Part shown: positions 6,460 through 14,700 of the stretch, in pieces
Layout of the letters: each line of letters opens with the position of its first letter
Position numbering within the stretch: the first letter of the stretch is position 1
Assembly (NCBI GenBank): GCA_000972765.1
Contig: CP011265.1
Span: 3,283,001-3,347,000 of the forward strand
Direction of reading: 5' to 3'
Origin: Verrucomicrobia bacterium IMCC26134
GTDB lineage: Bacteria; Verrucomicrobiota; Verrucomicrobiia; Opitutales; Opitutaceae
DNA: 64,000 nucleotides
The notes under the pieces: model-generated
The model's database searches: none
The model's input: only the letters and a program-made list of their open reading frames with translations
Told to the model about the DNA's origin: nothing
Position numbers and translations under genes: made by a program

Positions 6460-7548
6460 TCAGCTCCGGGAGGAGGACTTGCCGTCGTCGCCGCGGTGGA
6501 GACGCTTCATCCAACCGGCGTAGTTGGTTTTCAACAACGAAGCCGCGCTGCCATTGTAGTAACCGTAACCGGCGCGACGCTCGCGCTCGATCTCGGACAG
6601 GGCGTAACGGATGACCTTGTCGCGCCCGATGAAGATGGGGCGGTCCGTGCCCAGTTCGTAAAAGCGCGCCCAGAGGACGGGGGCCTCGGGATCGGGCACG
6701 ACGCGCCGGTCTTTTTTGCCTTCGGAGTCCTTGCAGGTCTCGTAGCGCAGACCGGTGATTTTCACTTTCTCGAACCAGGCCACTGCGCCATCGACGGCGG
6801 CGATGACCTCGGGCGAAGGCTGTTCGATCTCCATGAGAAATTTCACGATGCCGACACTCTCTCCACCGGACAAAGAGGGCGGCTCGAAGTTGCGCGCCCA
6901 GGCAGGGGCAAAGGTGGTCTCGTCGTGCTGGGCGCACCAGACGGTGAGCTTGCCGTCCTCCTTCACCTGGGTGTGGAGGATGCAATCGATGCCCTTGGCG
7001 ACGGCGGAGGAGGCGCGGGCGCGGCGGTCGGCGTCGACGAAGGCGAAGGGTGGCTCATTTTTGGCGGCGTCGCGCAGGAGCGTGAGCACGTTGACCATCG
7101 CGTTGTCGTTATAGGTGATGTGGGTGTAGTAACCCTTCTTCAGCGGGTAATACTGGGGCCAGCCGCCGTTCGGGTATTGGGCGGCGAGGACGTAGTCGAA
7201 CCCGTGCTCGAACGCGGCGCGGTATTTCTTGTCTCCGGTGGCGGTGACGATGCGGGCGAGGAAACGCAGCGGCGTGGTGGTGGCGTTGTTGTCGATCGTG
7301 GCGGCGCGGTGATCCATCGCGTGATCAGCCAGAAACTCGTCAGAGGGCGGGTCGGAGAAGTCGGTGTTCTTCGGCCAACCGCCGGACTCGGTCTGGTATT
7401 GAAGCACGCTGTCGGCCATGCCGCGGGCCTCGGCGGTGGAATACCAGGCGGCAGGCTGACGCAGGGCGCGGTTCCAATTCACCTGAGCCTGGAGAAGCAG
7501 CGGGGCGCAGGCGAGCAAGGCGAACGCAATACGAAGAAGTGGCGCCAT
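6460..7548 (-). CDS. pelA: PL10 family pectate lyase
   Basis: 362 residues with a signal peptide (about 1-22, ending LLQAQ). The body matches family PL10 (pectic acid lyase): ESGGWPKNTDF, the conserved TIDNNATTTPLRFL, NGGWPQYYPL, YTHITYNDNAMVNVL and AWARNFEPPSLSG. PL10 enzymes cleave polygalacturonate by beta-elimination in an alpha-barrel fold. The protein is predicted to be exported to the periplasm or beyond. The start ATG has no Shine-Dalgarno; the leader is C/T-rich (CCTCCCCTCC). It follows the transporter gene after a hairpin (7575-7603) and precedes the esterase fusion by 11 bp. The gene symbol follows common usage for PL10 enzymes. Confidence 0.9.
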   Translation of the reverse strand: MAPLLRIAFALLACAPLLLQAQVNWNRALRQPAAWYSTAEARGMADSVLQYQTESGGWPKNTDFSDPPSDEFLADHAMDHRAATIDNNATTTPLRFLARIVTATGDKKYRAAFEHGFDYVLAAQYPNGGWPQYYPLKKGYYTHITYNDNAMVNVLTLLRDAAKNEPPFAFVDADRRARASSAVAKGIDCILHTQVKEDGKLTVWCAQHDETTFAPAWARNFEPPSLSGGESVGIVKFLMEIEQPSPEVIAAVDGAVAWFEKVKITGLRYETCKDSEGKKDRRVVPDPEAPVLWARFYELGTDRPIFIGRDKVIRYALSEIERERRAGYGYYNGSAASLLKTNYAGWMKRLHRGDDGKSSSRS

Positions 7549-7564
7549 GGAGGGGAGGATGGGG

Positions 7565-7603
7565 GAAACAGAAAGGCGGGTAGCGCCTGAGCGGCTACCC
7601 GCC
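7565..7603 (-). terminator. Intercistronic hairpin, possible partial terminator or mRNA stabiliser
   Basis: A 10-bp perfect stem (GGCGGGTAGC at 7575-7584 with GCTACCCGCC at 7594-7603) is followed on the minus strand by TTTCTGTTTC. It sits between the transporter stop and the PL10 start. It could reduce expression of the two downstream genes or protect the upstream mRNA. Confidence 0.55.
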
Positions 7604-7617
7604 AGAAGCGGGCACGC

Positions 7618-8943
7618 TTAGGTGGACCGCATTTCCACCGTGGCGAGCTTGGGCGCGAGCATATGCAGGATCAGCAAGGCGAGCAGGTAGGCGGAGGCCG
7701 CGATGGCGAAGAGAGGCACATAGCCGCCGGTGTTGATGATCTTGCCAACATTGCCGGCGAGCAGGGCACCACCGAGGCCACCCGCGAGGCCGCCGATGCC
7801 GACCACGCTGCCGACGGCGCGGCGAGGGAACTGGTCGGAGACAGTGGTGAAGAGATTGGCGCTCCAGCCCTGGTGGGCGGCGGTGGCGAGCGCGATGAGG
7901 CCGATGGCGAGCCAGATGTTGCTGGTCATGGATGCAAACACGATGGGCACTACGCAGCTGGCGCAGATGAGCATGGTGACCTTTCGGGCCTTGTTGACCG
8001 ACCAGCCCAGACCGATGAAGCGGGTGGCCAGCCAGCCGAAGAACACACTGCCGCCGTCGGACACGAGGTAGATGACGAGGAAAGGCAGACCGACCTGCTT
8101 GAGGTCGAGCTTGGTTTCGAAGACGGCGTTGCTATTGAAGAAAGTCGGCAGCCAGGTGAGATAGAACCACCAGATTGCATCGGTCATGAACTTGGGGATA
8201 GCGAATGCCCAGGTGGCGCGGTAGGAGACGAGCTCGCGCCATTTTGCGGGCTTGCCTGCGTCGGCCGGGCCATCCTGGCGGATGTGGGCGAGTTCCTCGG
8301 GCGAGAGTTTCGGATGCTGCTCGGGGGAGCGGTAGATGGAAAGCCACCAGAAGAGCACGAAGGTGCCGACGGCTCCGGTGACGATGAACGAGGCGCGCCA
8401 ACCCCAGTGGGAGATGATAAAGGGCACGCAGATTGCGGTGAGAATAATGCCGACATTGGCCCCGGCGTTGAAAATGCCGGTGGCGAAGCTGCGTTCCTTT
8501 TTGGGGAACCACTCTGAGACGGTCTTGATGGCCGAGGGGAAATTGGTCGCCTCACCCACGCCGAGCAGGCCGCGGGCCCAAGCCATGCCGGGGACGGAGT
8601 GCACGAGGCCGTGGAGCACGGCGGCCAAGCTCCAGCCGCCGATGCCCACCGCGTAGCCGCGGCGGATGCCGATACGATCGATCATGTAGCCGGCGAGCAG
8701 GAAGCCGAAGGCGTAGCAGTATTTGAAGATGGCATCGAGGAAGCTCATCTTCTCGCGGAAGAGGGCCATGTGTGCTTCGGTGAGCGGTTGGTCGAGCGGT
8801 AGATCCAGCATCTGATGCCGGAAAGTGGTATCCAGCATGGTGAACGAAAACACATTGCGATCAATGTAGTTGATCGTGGTGGCGAGGAAGAGCACGGCGC
8901 AGATGCGCCAGCGGAAACGACCGAGCGGGGTGGATGAACTCAT
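7618..8943 (-). CDS. exuT: Hexuronate transporter, MFS (anion:cation symporter, ExuT-like)
   Basis: 441 residues, about twelve predicted membrane helices. It carries the ACS-family signature: INYIDRNVFS near the N-terminus, then RGLLGVGEATNFPSAIK and EWFPKKERSFATGIFNAGANVG in the first half. ExuT-type proteins import galacturonate, glucuronate and their unsaturated or keto derivatives with protons. Its position between the GH105-GH28 enzyme and the PL10 lyase fits uptake of pectin breakdown products. An insertion after the first helix (HQMLDLPLDQPLTEAHMAL) lengthens the first periplasmic loop. Sugar specificity is inferred from context; related ACS members carry other carboxylates. Confidence 0.85.
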   Translation of the reverse strand: MSSSTPLGRFRWRICAVLFLATTINYIDRNVFSFTMLDTTFRHQMLDLPLDQPLTEAHMALFREKMSFLDAIFKYCYAFGFLLAGYMIDRIGIRRGYAVGIGGWSLAAVLHGLVHSVPGMAWARGLLGVGEATNFPSAIKTVSEWFPKKERSFATGIFNAGANVGIILTAICVPFIISHWGWRASFIVTGAVGTFVLFWWLSIYRSPEQHPKLSPEELAHIRQDGPADAGKPAKWRELVSYRATWAFAIPKFMTDAIWWFYLTWLPTFFNSNAVFETKLDLKQVGLPFLVIYLVSDGGSVFFGWLATRFIGLGWSVNKARKVTMLICASCVVPIVFASMTSNIWLAIGLIALATAAHQGWSANLFTTVSDQFPRRAVGSVVGIGGLAGGLGGALLAGNVGKIINTGGYVPLFAIAASAYLLALLILHMLAPKLATVEMRST

Positions 8944-9073
8944 GGGTAAAGGAAGAGAGGGTGACGGAGCGGGGTGAAGGAGAATGGGGGGCTGTAAGCG
9001 CCGGCTTATGCAGAGTGACTCTGTTGCAGCAGACGCGCTGCCGGGCTTATTCGGGCGGACTTCTCAGATCGGT

Positions 9074-11692
9074 TCAGGGTTTGGCGGCGGGGGCTGGGAC
9101 GGAGTTTTTTCCCGGTTTCAGGTTAGCGGGGGTGAGGGTGACGTTGCGAAGGGTGATGTTGCCGGCCCCCTGCACGACTTCGGACTGGGTGAGCCCCTTG
9201 AAGATGGAGTCGTTGATACGGATATCATCCACGGTGGCACCAGGGAAGCTGCGAATGTAGAGCACGCGAGGGGCGGCGGTGGCCGTGACGCGGTCGAGCT
9301 GGACGTTGCGGACAGTGGGCATGAAGGCTCCGTTCGCACCCTCCTCGTAAAGCAGGTCGATGGTGATGACGGCCTCCACGACCTTGCCGATCTGGACGTC
9401 GCGCATGAACACGTTTTCAAGGACGCCCCCGCGCACGGCGTTGTTTTTGAAACGCAGGGCGCGGTCGAGGTCGGGACTGTCCATGGTGCAGTTTTCGACG
9501 AAGACATTGCGGATGTTGCCGGAGCACTCGGACCCAAGCACGACGCCGCCGTGGCCATCCTTCATGGTGCAACCGCGCACGACGAGATTTTCGGAGGCGA
9601 TGGGCACGCGGCGGCCGTCGCCATTGCGGCCGGACTTGATGGCGATGCAGTCATCGCCGCTGTCGAAGAGGCAGTTCTCGATCAGAACATCGCGGGAGGA
9701 CTCGGGGTCGCAACCGTCGTTGTTGCTACCATGGGAACGGATGGTGAGGCCGCGGACGGTGACGTTGGTGCAGAAGGTCGGATGAATGACCCACATCGGA
9801 GAGCGGAGGAGGGTGACGCCCTCGATGAGGACGTTTTTGCAGCGGTAGGGCTGGACGAAGTTGGGGCGCAGAAAAGAGCCGTCGCCAAAGACGCGCTGCT
9901 CGACGGGGGTGTCGGTCTCGGCGAGGGCGACGAGACGGTCGCGGGCGATTTTTTGTTTCTGGGCGGCTCCCTGGCCCTTTTTGTTCCAGCTCCACCAGTC
10001 GTCGAGGGTGGCGCCGCCGTCGAGCGTGCCCTCGCCGGTGACGGCGATGTTTTCCTGCTCAAAGGCGTAGATGAGGGCGGAGTAATTCATCAGCTCCACG
10101 CCTTCCCAGCGGGTGCGGACGATGGGGTAGTCGGCGGGATTGGTGGAGAAAAGCAGGGTGGCGTCCTTGGAAACGTGGAGGTTGACGTTGCTCTTCAGGT
10201 GGATGGCGCCGGTGCGCCAGATGCCGGCGGGCACGACGACGCGACCGCCTCCGGCATCATGCGCGGCCTGGATGGCGGCGGCGATGGCGGCGGTGTTCAA
10301 GGCGTCGGCTTTCGCGCCGAAATTGGTGATGGGGAAATCACGATCCGGGAAAGTCGGGGCCTTGATACGGGCGAGGACCTTGTCGTAGTCCTGCCAGCCG
10401 CGGGCCTGAAAGCCGGGTCCGGCGTCGTCGGTGGACCGAGCGGTCGGGGCGCGGAGAATTTGCTCCAATTCAGCACCCGTGGAAATGAAGGGGCCGACGC
10501 CCTTGTGGTCGTTGGCGATGACGGGCTCGCTGATGTAGTAGGCGAAGGAACCGTCGCGCGGGTGGTTGTTCTTGCCCATGCCGCCGAGGCCGGCGACCTC
10601 GCAGCACTGGATGAGGCTGACCGCGCCATTGGCGTCGGTGCGGACAAGATGCTGGATCATACCGGAGTAACTCTTGAGCAGCGCCGGCAGATATTTTGAA
10701 CGGGAGAGATAGCCGCGATTGATGCCCTTGGCCAACGAGTAGTTGAACATGGCGGTGGCAGTGCCTTCGAGATAGTTGCCTTCGCGCGAGCCCTGGTCGG
10801 TGACCTGCCACCAGCAGCCGGTGGCGGGATCTTGCCAGCGGGCGATACCGGTGGCGACGCGGTCGAGAATCTCGGTGATTTTTTCGACATCGGGATGGGT
10901 GACCGGCAGGTATTCGAGGGTGTCAACCAGCGCCATGGCATACCAGCCGACGGAGCGGCTCCAGAAGCTGGGAGAGAGGCCGGTCGTTTTATCGGCCCAA
11001 GGCTGGGTGCGGGCCTCGTCCCAGGCGTGGTGATGAAGCTGCTTATCGGCATTCCAACCGTGGCGATCCATGAGGATGAGCTGCTTCGCCACATCGTCGT
11101 AGAGGGCGGACTCGTTGAAGGTCTGGGCGTAGTGGGCGAGGAATGGCGACGCCATGAAAAGACCATCCAGCCACATCTGGTTTGGATAGCGCTGCTTGTG
11201 CCAGAAACCGCCCTCACTGGTCCGGGGGTGGTTGCGCATCTGCTCGCGCAAGGTCTCGATGGCGGTGCGCAGCGCGGGCGAACGGTCGCCCTCTTCCCAG
11301 GCGAGGACGAGGACTTTGCCCGGGGCGACGAGGTCGATGTTGTATTCGTCTTTACGATACCCGGCGATGGAACCATCAGCGCCGACGAAGGAAGTGGCGG
11401 TGCGCGCGCCGTAAATGCCAAAGGACGGGTCGCCCGTCTGGGCGGAAAGGCGCATCAAGGACAGGCCGACGAGCGGGGCGGTGTAGGACCACTTGGCTTC
11501 GGGGTTGGTGTCGTGGAACATGCGCTCCCCCTTGCGCGTCATCTCCGAGCGGGCCATGCGGACGGACCATTCGAGCGGGGTGGAGTCGCCGAATTTCTGC
11601 GCCGCCGGGGTCGCAGGAGCGGCCGGAGATGCGGCGTGAAGGAACGGACAAACCAAGACCAGGGGTAATAGAAAACGGCTGAGTGATATCAT
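9074..11692 (-). CDS. Bifunctional unsaturated rhamnogalacturonyl hydrolase (GH105)-polygalacturonase (GH28) fusion
   Basis: 872 residues with a signal peptide (MISLSRFLLPLVLVCPFLHA). Residues about 35-420 form a GH105 domain of the YteR/YesR type (QMWLDGLFMASPFLAHYA, RSVGWYAMALVDTLEYL, NYLEGTATAMFNYSLAKG), which would remove 4,5-unsaturated galacturonate from oligosaccharide ends. Residues about 450-872 form a GH28 parallel beta-helix: DFPITNFGAKAD, then NNDGCDPESS, FDSGDDCIAIKSG, GHGGVVLGSE and ALRFKN carry the N-x-D, D-D, GHG and R-x-K motifs. The family normally has NTDG; Asn replaces Thr here. The fusion couples lyase-product trimming with hydrolysis of saturated galacturonan or rhamnogalacturonan. 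Both catalytic sets look intact. Leader is CCCCTTATCCC-like, no Shine-Dalgarno. Confidence 0.88.
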   Translation of the reverse strand: MISLSRFLLPLVLVCPFLHAASPAAPATPAAQKFGDSTPLEWSVRMARSEMTRKGERMFHDTNPEAKWSYTAPLVGLSLMRLSAQTGDPSFGIYGARTATSFVGADGSIAGYRKDEYNIDLVAPGKVLVLAWEEGDRSPALRTAIETLREQMRNHPRTSEGGFWHKQRYPNQMWLDGLFMASPFLAHYAQTFNESALYDDVAKQLILMDRHGWNADKQLHHHAWDEARTQPWADKTTGLSPSFWSRSVGWYAMALVDTLEYLPVTHPDVEKITEILDRVATGIARWQDPATGCWWQVTDQGSREGNYLEGTATAMFNYSLAKGINRGYLSRSKYLPALLKSYSGMIQHLVRTDANGAVSLIQCCEVAGLGGMGKNNHPRDGSFAYYISEPVIANDHKGVGPFISTGAELEQILRAPTARSTDDAGPGFQARGWQDYDKVLARIKAPTFPDRDFPITNFGAKADALNTAAIAAAIQAAHDAGGGRVVVPAGIWRTGAIHLKSNVNLHVSKDATLLFSTNPADYPIVRTRWEGVELMNYSALIYAFEQENIAVTGEGTLDGGATLDDWWSWNKKGQGAAQKQKIARDRLVALAETDTPVEQRVFGDGSFLRPNFVQPYRCKNVLIEGVTLLRSPMWVIHPTFCTNVTVRGLTIRSHGSNNDGCDPESSRDVLIENCLFDSGDDCIAIKSGRNGDGRRVPIASENLVVRGCTMKDGHGGVVLGSECSGNIRNVFVENCTMDSPDLDRALRFKNNAVRGGVLENVFMRDVQIGKVVEAVITIDLLYEEGANGAFMPTVRNVQLDRVTATAAPRVLYIRSFPGATVDDIRINDSIFKGLTQSEVVQGAGNITLRNVTLTPANLKPGKNSVPAPAAKP

Positions 11693-11713
11693 GATGGGAT
11701 AAGGGGAAGATGC

Positions 11714-12943
11714 TTAGGGGGCGACAGAGAGAGAGACGGTGACGGGAGAGCGGGCGCGGGCGGATTCGGCGGCGACGCAGGCAAGCCACTCGGCCTGGCT
11801 GGCGAACTGGCCGCTGCGGTCCCAACCAGCGCCGGCGAGGTAGCGGAGGGGCTGGTTGGGGGCCACCTTCGCGAGGATGAGCTGGTTAAGCGAATCCTCG
11901 GCAAAGCCGGAAAAAGCCGCGGGGTCGACAACCACGATGGCGGTGCCGAGCGAGCCATTGGTCTTTTGCACAATCCATTGGGCGAGACTGCCGGCGGCGG
12001 CGGCTGGCGTGAGAGTGACGACGGGCTCCTGCTTTTTATCGGCGGAGTTTTTATTCAAACCAATGGCGACGGTGAGCGTATCAACCTTGGCCGCGGCGAA
12101 GATGCTTTCGATCTGATCGAGATTGCGGCCGGCATCGACCGTGAAGCGCTTGGTCTCGGAGACAAAGACTCCGCCGGCATCCCAGGTATCGTAGGTGAGT
12201 TCGAAGATCGCACGCACCGGGCCGTTGGCCAGGACACGGGCGGTCTTGTAATTGCTACTCACATACAAGCGGGAGCCGTCCCAGATGCCCAGACCGCCGC
12301 AGCCGCGGGAGGCGGAGACACCATACATGTCCATGCCCTCGCCCTCGTCCTTGTGGTAGTGGTCGTGGCCTTTGTTATACCAGCGATCGACGATGGGGTA
12401 GCTGACCCGCTTGCACCAGAGATCGAGACCGCTGGTAACGAGCACCTCTTTGCCGCTGCCAGGGGAGGCCGGGGCGGCAAGCGAAGGACCGTAGGTGCGA
12501 TGGGCGATGCGGTCGTTTTCCCAGGCGAAATCATCCAGGCGTTCGGGCACGGCACGGGCGAAAGCCTTGATCGGAAAAGGCGGTGAAACGGCGTCGGTCT
12601 GCTCGACGGTGAAGACGGCGGATTTTTCCCCGGTGGCGAAATCGTGCTGGAAAATGAGTTCACCGTAGGCGGCACCTACCCGATCCGGGTCCTTGGCCTG
12701 GGGCGCGACATTGGTGACCTGATAAGGCAGGATACGGCCGGAGGCATCGCGCACGGCAATCTTTTGCACGAGGGCATGAGGCAGGGCGCGATTTACCTCG
12801 GCCCAGGGCACGGTGATGGTCTCGGACGGACGCGCCAGGGCGAGATCGTGCGAGACGGTGACGACGAGTTTTTCCGAGGCGCTGACGGGCAGCGCGAACA
12901 AGGCGGCGAGCGCCAGCGAGGCGAGGAGGTTGCGTGGAGGCAT
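11714..12943 (-). CDS. Exported DUF4861 family protein
   Basis: 409 residues with a signal peptide (about 1-23, ending PVSAS). The remainder matches the DUF4861 family: an N-terminal beta-rich part (VPWAEVNRALPHALVQKI, DASGRILPYQV), then WENDRIAHRTYGP, a Trp/Tyr/His-rich centre (WYNKGHDHYHKDEGEGMDMY) and RGCGGLGIWDG. Family members recur in alginate and pectin loci. A role on uronate-containing oligosaccharides is likely from context, but the reaction is not something I can state. The clustered His, Asp and Glu residues near 180-200 are candidates for a metal or active site. It sits between KduD and the GH105-GH28 fusion, 21 bp before the latter. Confidence 0.75.
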   Translation of the reverse strand: MPPRNLLASLALAALFALPVSASEKLVVTVSHDLALARPSETITVPWAEVNRALPHALVQKIAVRDASGRILPYQVTNVAPQAKDPDRVGAAYGELIFQHDFATGEKSAVFTVEQTDAVSPPFPIKAFARAVPERLDDFAWENDRIAHRTYGPSLAAPASPGSGKEVLVTSGLDLWCKRVSYPIVDRWYNKGHDHYHKDEGEGMDMYGVSASRGCGGLGIWDGSRLYVSSNYKTARVLANGPVRAIFELTYDTWDAGGVFVSETKRFTVDAGRNLDQIESIFAAAKVDTLTVAIGLNKNSADKKQEPVVTLTPAAAAGSLAQWIVQKTNGSLGTAIVVVDPAAFSGFAEDSLNQLILAKVAPNQPLRYLAGAGWDRSGQFASQAEWLACVAAESARARSPVTVSLSVAP

Positions 12944-12984
12944 GGGTGGGGCGGGAAGAACGACAGAAAGCAGACGGAACGGGA

Positions 12985-13746
12985 TCAGCGGGCGAGCCAG
13001 CCGCCGTCCACGGCAAGGATGTGGCCGTGCACATAGTCGGAGGCGGGGGAAGCCAGGAATACGACGGCGCCGGCGAGGTCGGCTGATTCACCCCAGCGGG
13101 CGGCGGGAATGCGATCGAGGATGGCCTGATTGCGCACGGGGTCGGCGCGGAGCTGGGTGGTGTTGTCGGTCGCCATGTAACCGGGAGCGATGGCGTTGAC
13201 GTTGATGCCCTTGGCGGCGAGCTCGTTGGCCATGAGGCGGGTCAGACCGGCGAGGGCACTTTTGGAGGCGGTGTAGGAGGCGACACGCACGCCGCCCTGA
13301 AAGGAGAGCATGGAGGCGGTGTGGATGATCTTGCCGCGTCGGTTTTGCGCGATCCAGAGCGAGGCGATACGTTGGCTGAGGCGGAAGGGGGCGGTGAGGT
13401 TGGTTTCAAGGACCTCGTCCCAGTCGGTCATGGAGAACTCGGTGAAGTTGGCGCGACGGATGGTGCCGCCGTTGTTGACCACGATATCGGGCAGCGGGAG
13501 CGAGTCGCCCAAGGCGGCGCAGAGCCGCTCGATCGAGGGACGACTGGCCTGGTCGGCGGAGAAAGTGAAGGCCTTGCGCCCGGCGGCTTCGACGAGCTTG
13601 GCGGTGGTGGAGAGATCGCCGCGTGCCACCAGGATCACGTCGGCTCCGGCTTGAGCGAGGGCGGCAGCCATGGCGGCCCCGAGGCCGCGCGAGGCTCCGG
13701 TGACAAGGGCGGTTTTACCGTCGAGGCGGAAGGAATCGAGGATCAT
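12985..13746 (-). CDS. kduD: 2-dehydro-3-deoxy-D-gluconate 5-dehydrogenase (SDR)
   Basis: 253 residues, a classical short-chain dehydrogenase. It has TGASRGLG (residues 16-23) for NAD binding, NNGG, the catalytic YTASK near residue 159 and the C-terminal GHILAVDGGW. The overall pattern (FRLDGKTALVTGASRGLG, ADVILVAR, RADPVRNQAILDRIPAARWG) is that of KduD, which reduces 2,5-diketo-3-deoxygluconate to 2-keto-3-deoxygluconate in the cytoplasm. It is immediately downstream of kduI, as expected for consecutive steps. Start taken at MILDSF (13746); the longer frame runs into kduI. Leader CTTTTCTTCCC without Shine-Dalgarno. Confidence 0.9.
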   Translation of the reverse strand: MILDSFRLDGKTALVTGASRGLGAAMAAALAQAGADVILVARGDLSTTAKLVEAAGRKAFTFSADQASRPSIERLCAALGDSLPLPDIVVNNGGTIRRANFTEFSMTDWDEVLETNLTAPFRLSQRIASLWIAQNRRGKIIHTASMLSFQGGVRVASYTASKSALAGLTRLMANELAAKGINVNAIAPGYMATDNTTQLRADPVRNQAILDRIPAARWGESADLAGAVVFLASPASDYVHGHILAVDGGWLAR

Positions 13747-13790
13747 GGGAAGAAAAGGCAATGAGGGAGCAGCGAGAGTCAGGAAAGGGA

Positions 13791-14621
13791 TCAGCGCAGG
13801 TCGGCGACGGGCGCGGGGTCCATGTCGGCGAAAGCCTGATTCTCGCCGCCCATGCCCCAGACGAAGGCGTAGTTGGAAGTGCCTGCGCCGCTGTGGATCG
13901 ACCACGGCGCGGAGAGCACCGCCTCCTCATTGCGCACGACGAGGTGACGCGTTTCCTGAGGTTGCCCCATGAAGTGCATGACCGCCTGGCCGGGCTGCAC
14001 GTTGAAATAGAGATAAACCTCGGAGCGGCGCAGGTGGGTGTGGGGCGGCATGGTATTCCAGACACTGCCAGACTCGAGACGGGTGACCCCCATGACGACC
14101 TGGCAAGTGGGGAAGGCGCCGGGGTGAATGAGTTTGGTAAGGAGGCGTTGGTTCGCGGTGGCGGTGGCGCCGAGCACGGCGGTTTCGGAGTCGGCAAAAA
14201 CCACGTGGCGCGAGGGGTGGGCAGCGTGGGCGGGATAGCTGAGCAGCCAGAACTTGGCAGGGGCGGAGGCGGAATCGGAGGCGAAGCGGATGTCGCGCGC
14301 GCCGCGTCCGAGATAGACGGCGTCAAGCGGAGCGACACGATACACGACGCCGTCCGCCGTGATGGTGCCCGGACCGCCGATGTTGACCACGCCGGCTTCG
14401 CGGCGCTCAAGGAAAAAGTCAGCCCGCAACTCGGGGTGATTCGGCAGCTCGAGCGCGGTATCGACAGGCAGGATACCGGCGGCAATGGTTCGGTCGGTCT
14501 CCCACCAGGCTAATTGCACGGAGCCGGGCTGGAAGAGGCCGGAGAGCAGGTGCTCGGCGCGAAGCTTGGCGGTGTCGAAGCCGGCTGTCTCGGCGGCGGA
14601 ATGGGTGAAAATTTGTTTCAT
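13791..14621 (-). CDS. kduI: 5-dehydro-4-deoxy-D-glucuronate isomerase
   Basis: 276 residues, the usual KduI length, cupin fold. Zinc ligands are visible in MPPHTHLRRSEVYLYF (two His and one Glu, about residues 192-207) and in the His of WSIHSG near 240. Other family features are GDxxYLGRG-like DAVYLGRGARD and the C-terminal FVWGMGGENQAFADMD. It converts 5-keto-4-deoxyuronate, formed from unsaturated galacturonate, to 2,5-diketo-3-deoxygluconate. It lies 44 bp upstream of kduD and about 80 bp downstream of the six-hairpin protein gene. Confidence 0.93.
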   Translation of the reverse strand: MKQIFTHSAAETAGFDTAKLRAEHLLSGLFQPGSVQLAWWETDRTIAAGILPVDTALELPNHPELRADFFLERREAGVVNIGGPGTITADGVVYRVAPLDAVYLGRGARDIRFASDSASAPAKFWLLSYPAHAAHPSRHVVFADSETAVLGATATANQRLLTKLIHPGAFPTCQVVMGVTRLESGSVWNTMPPHTHLRRSEVYLYFNVQPGQAVMHFMGQPQETRHLVVRNEEAVLSAPWSIHSGAGTSNYAFVWGMGGENQAFADMDPAPVADLR

Positions 14622-14700
14622 CGAAAAGGTTTGTCAGGATTTCAGCGGCAGTGAGAAAGAAGGAATAACGGACTGCGTATAACGATCTGACAACGCCGGA

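Noticed and set aside
4643-6523. Long plus-strand reading frame (626 codons) opposite the esterase fusion
   Set aside because: It is the antisense of an enzyme with complete motifs; its translation is Gly/Val/Ala-rich without domains, as expected from GC-rich antisense frames. The same holds for the long plus-strand frames at 8984-10699, 15196-16863, 17981-19012, 20606-21613 and 28103-29536.
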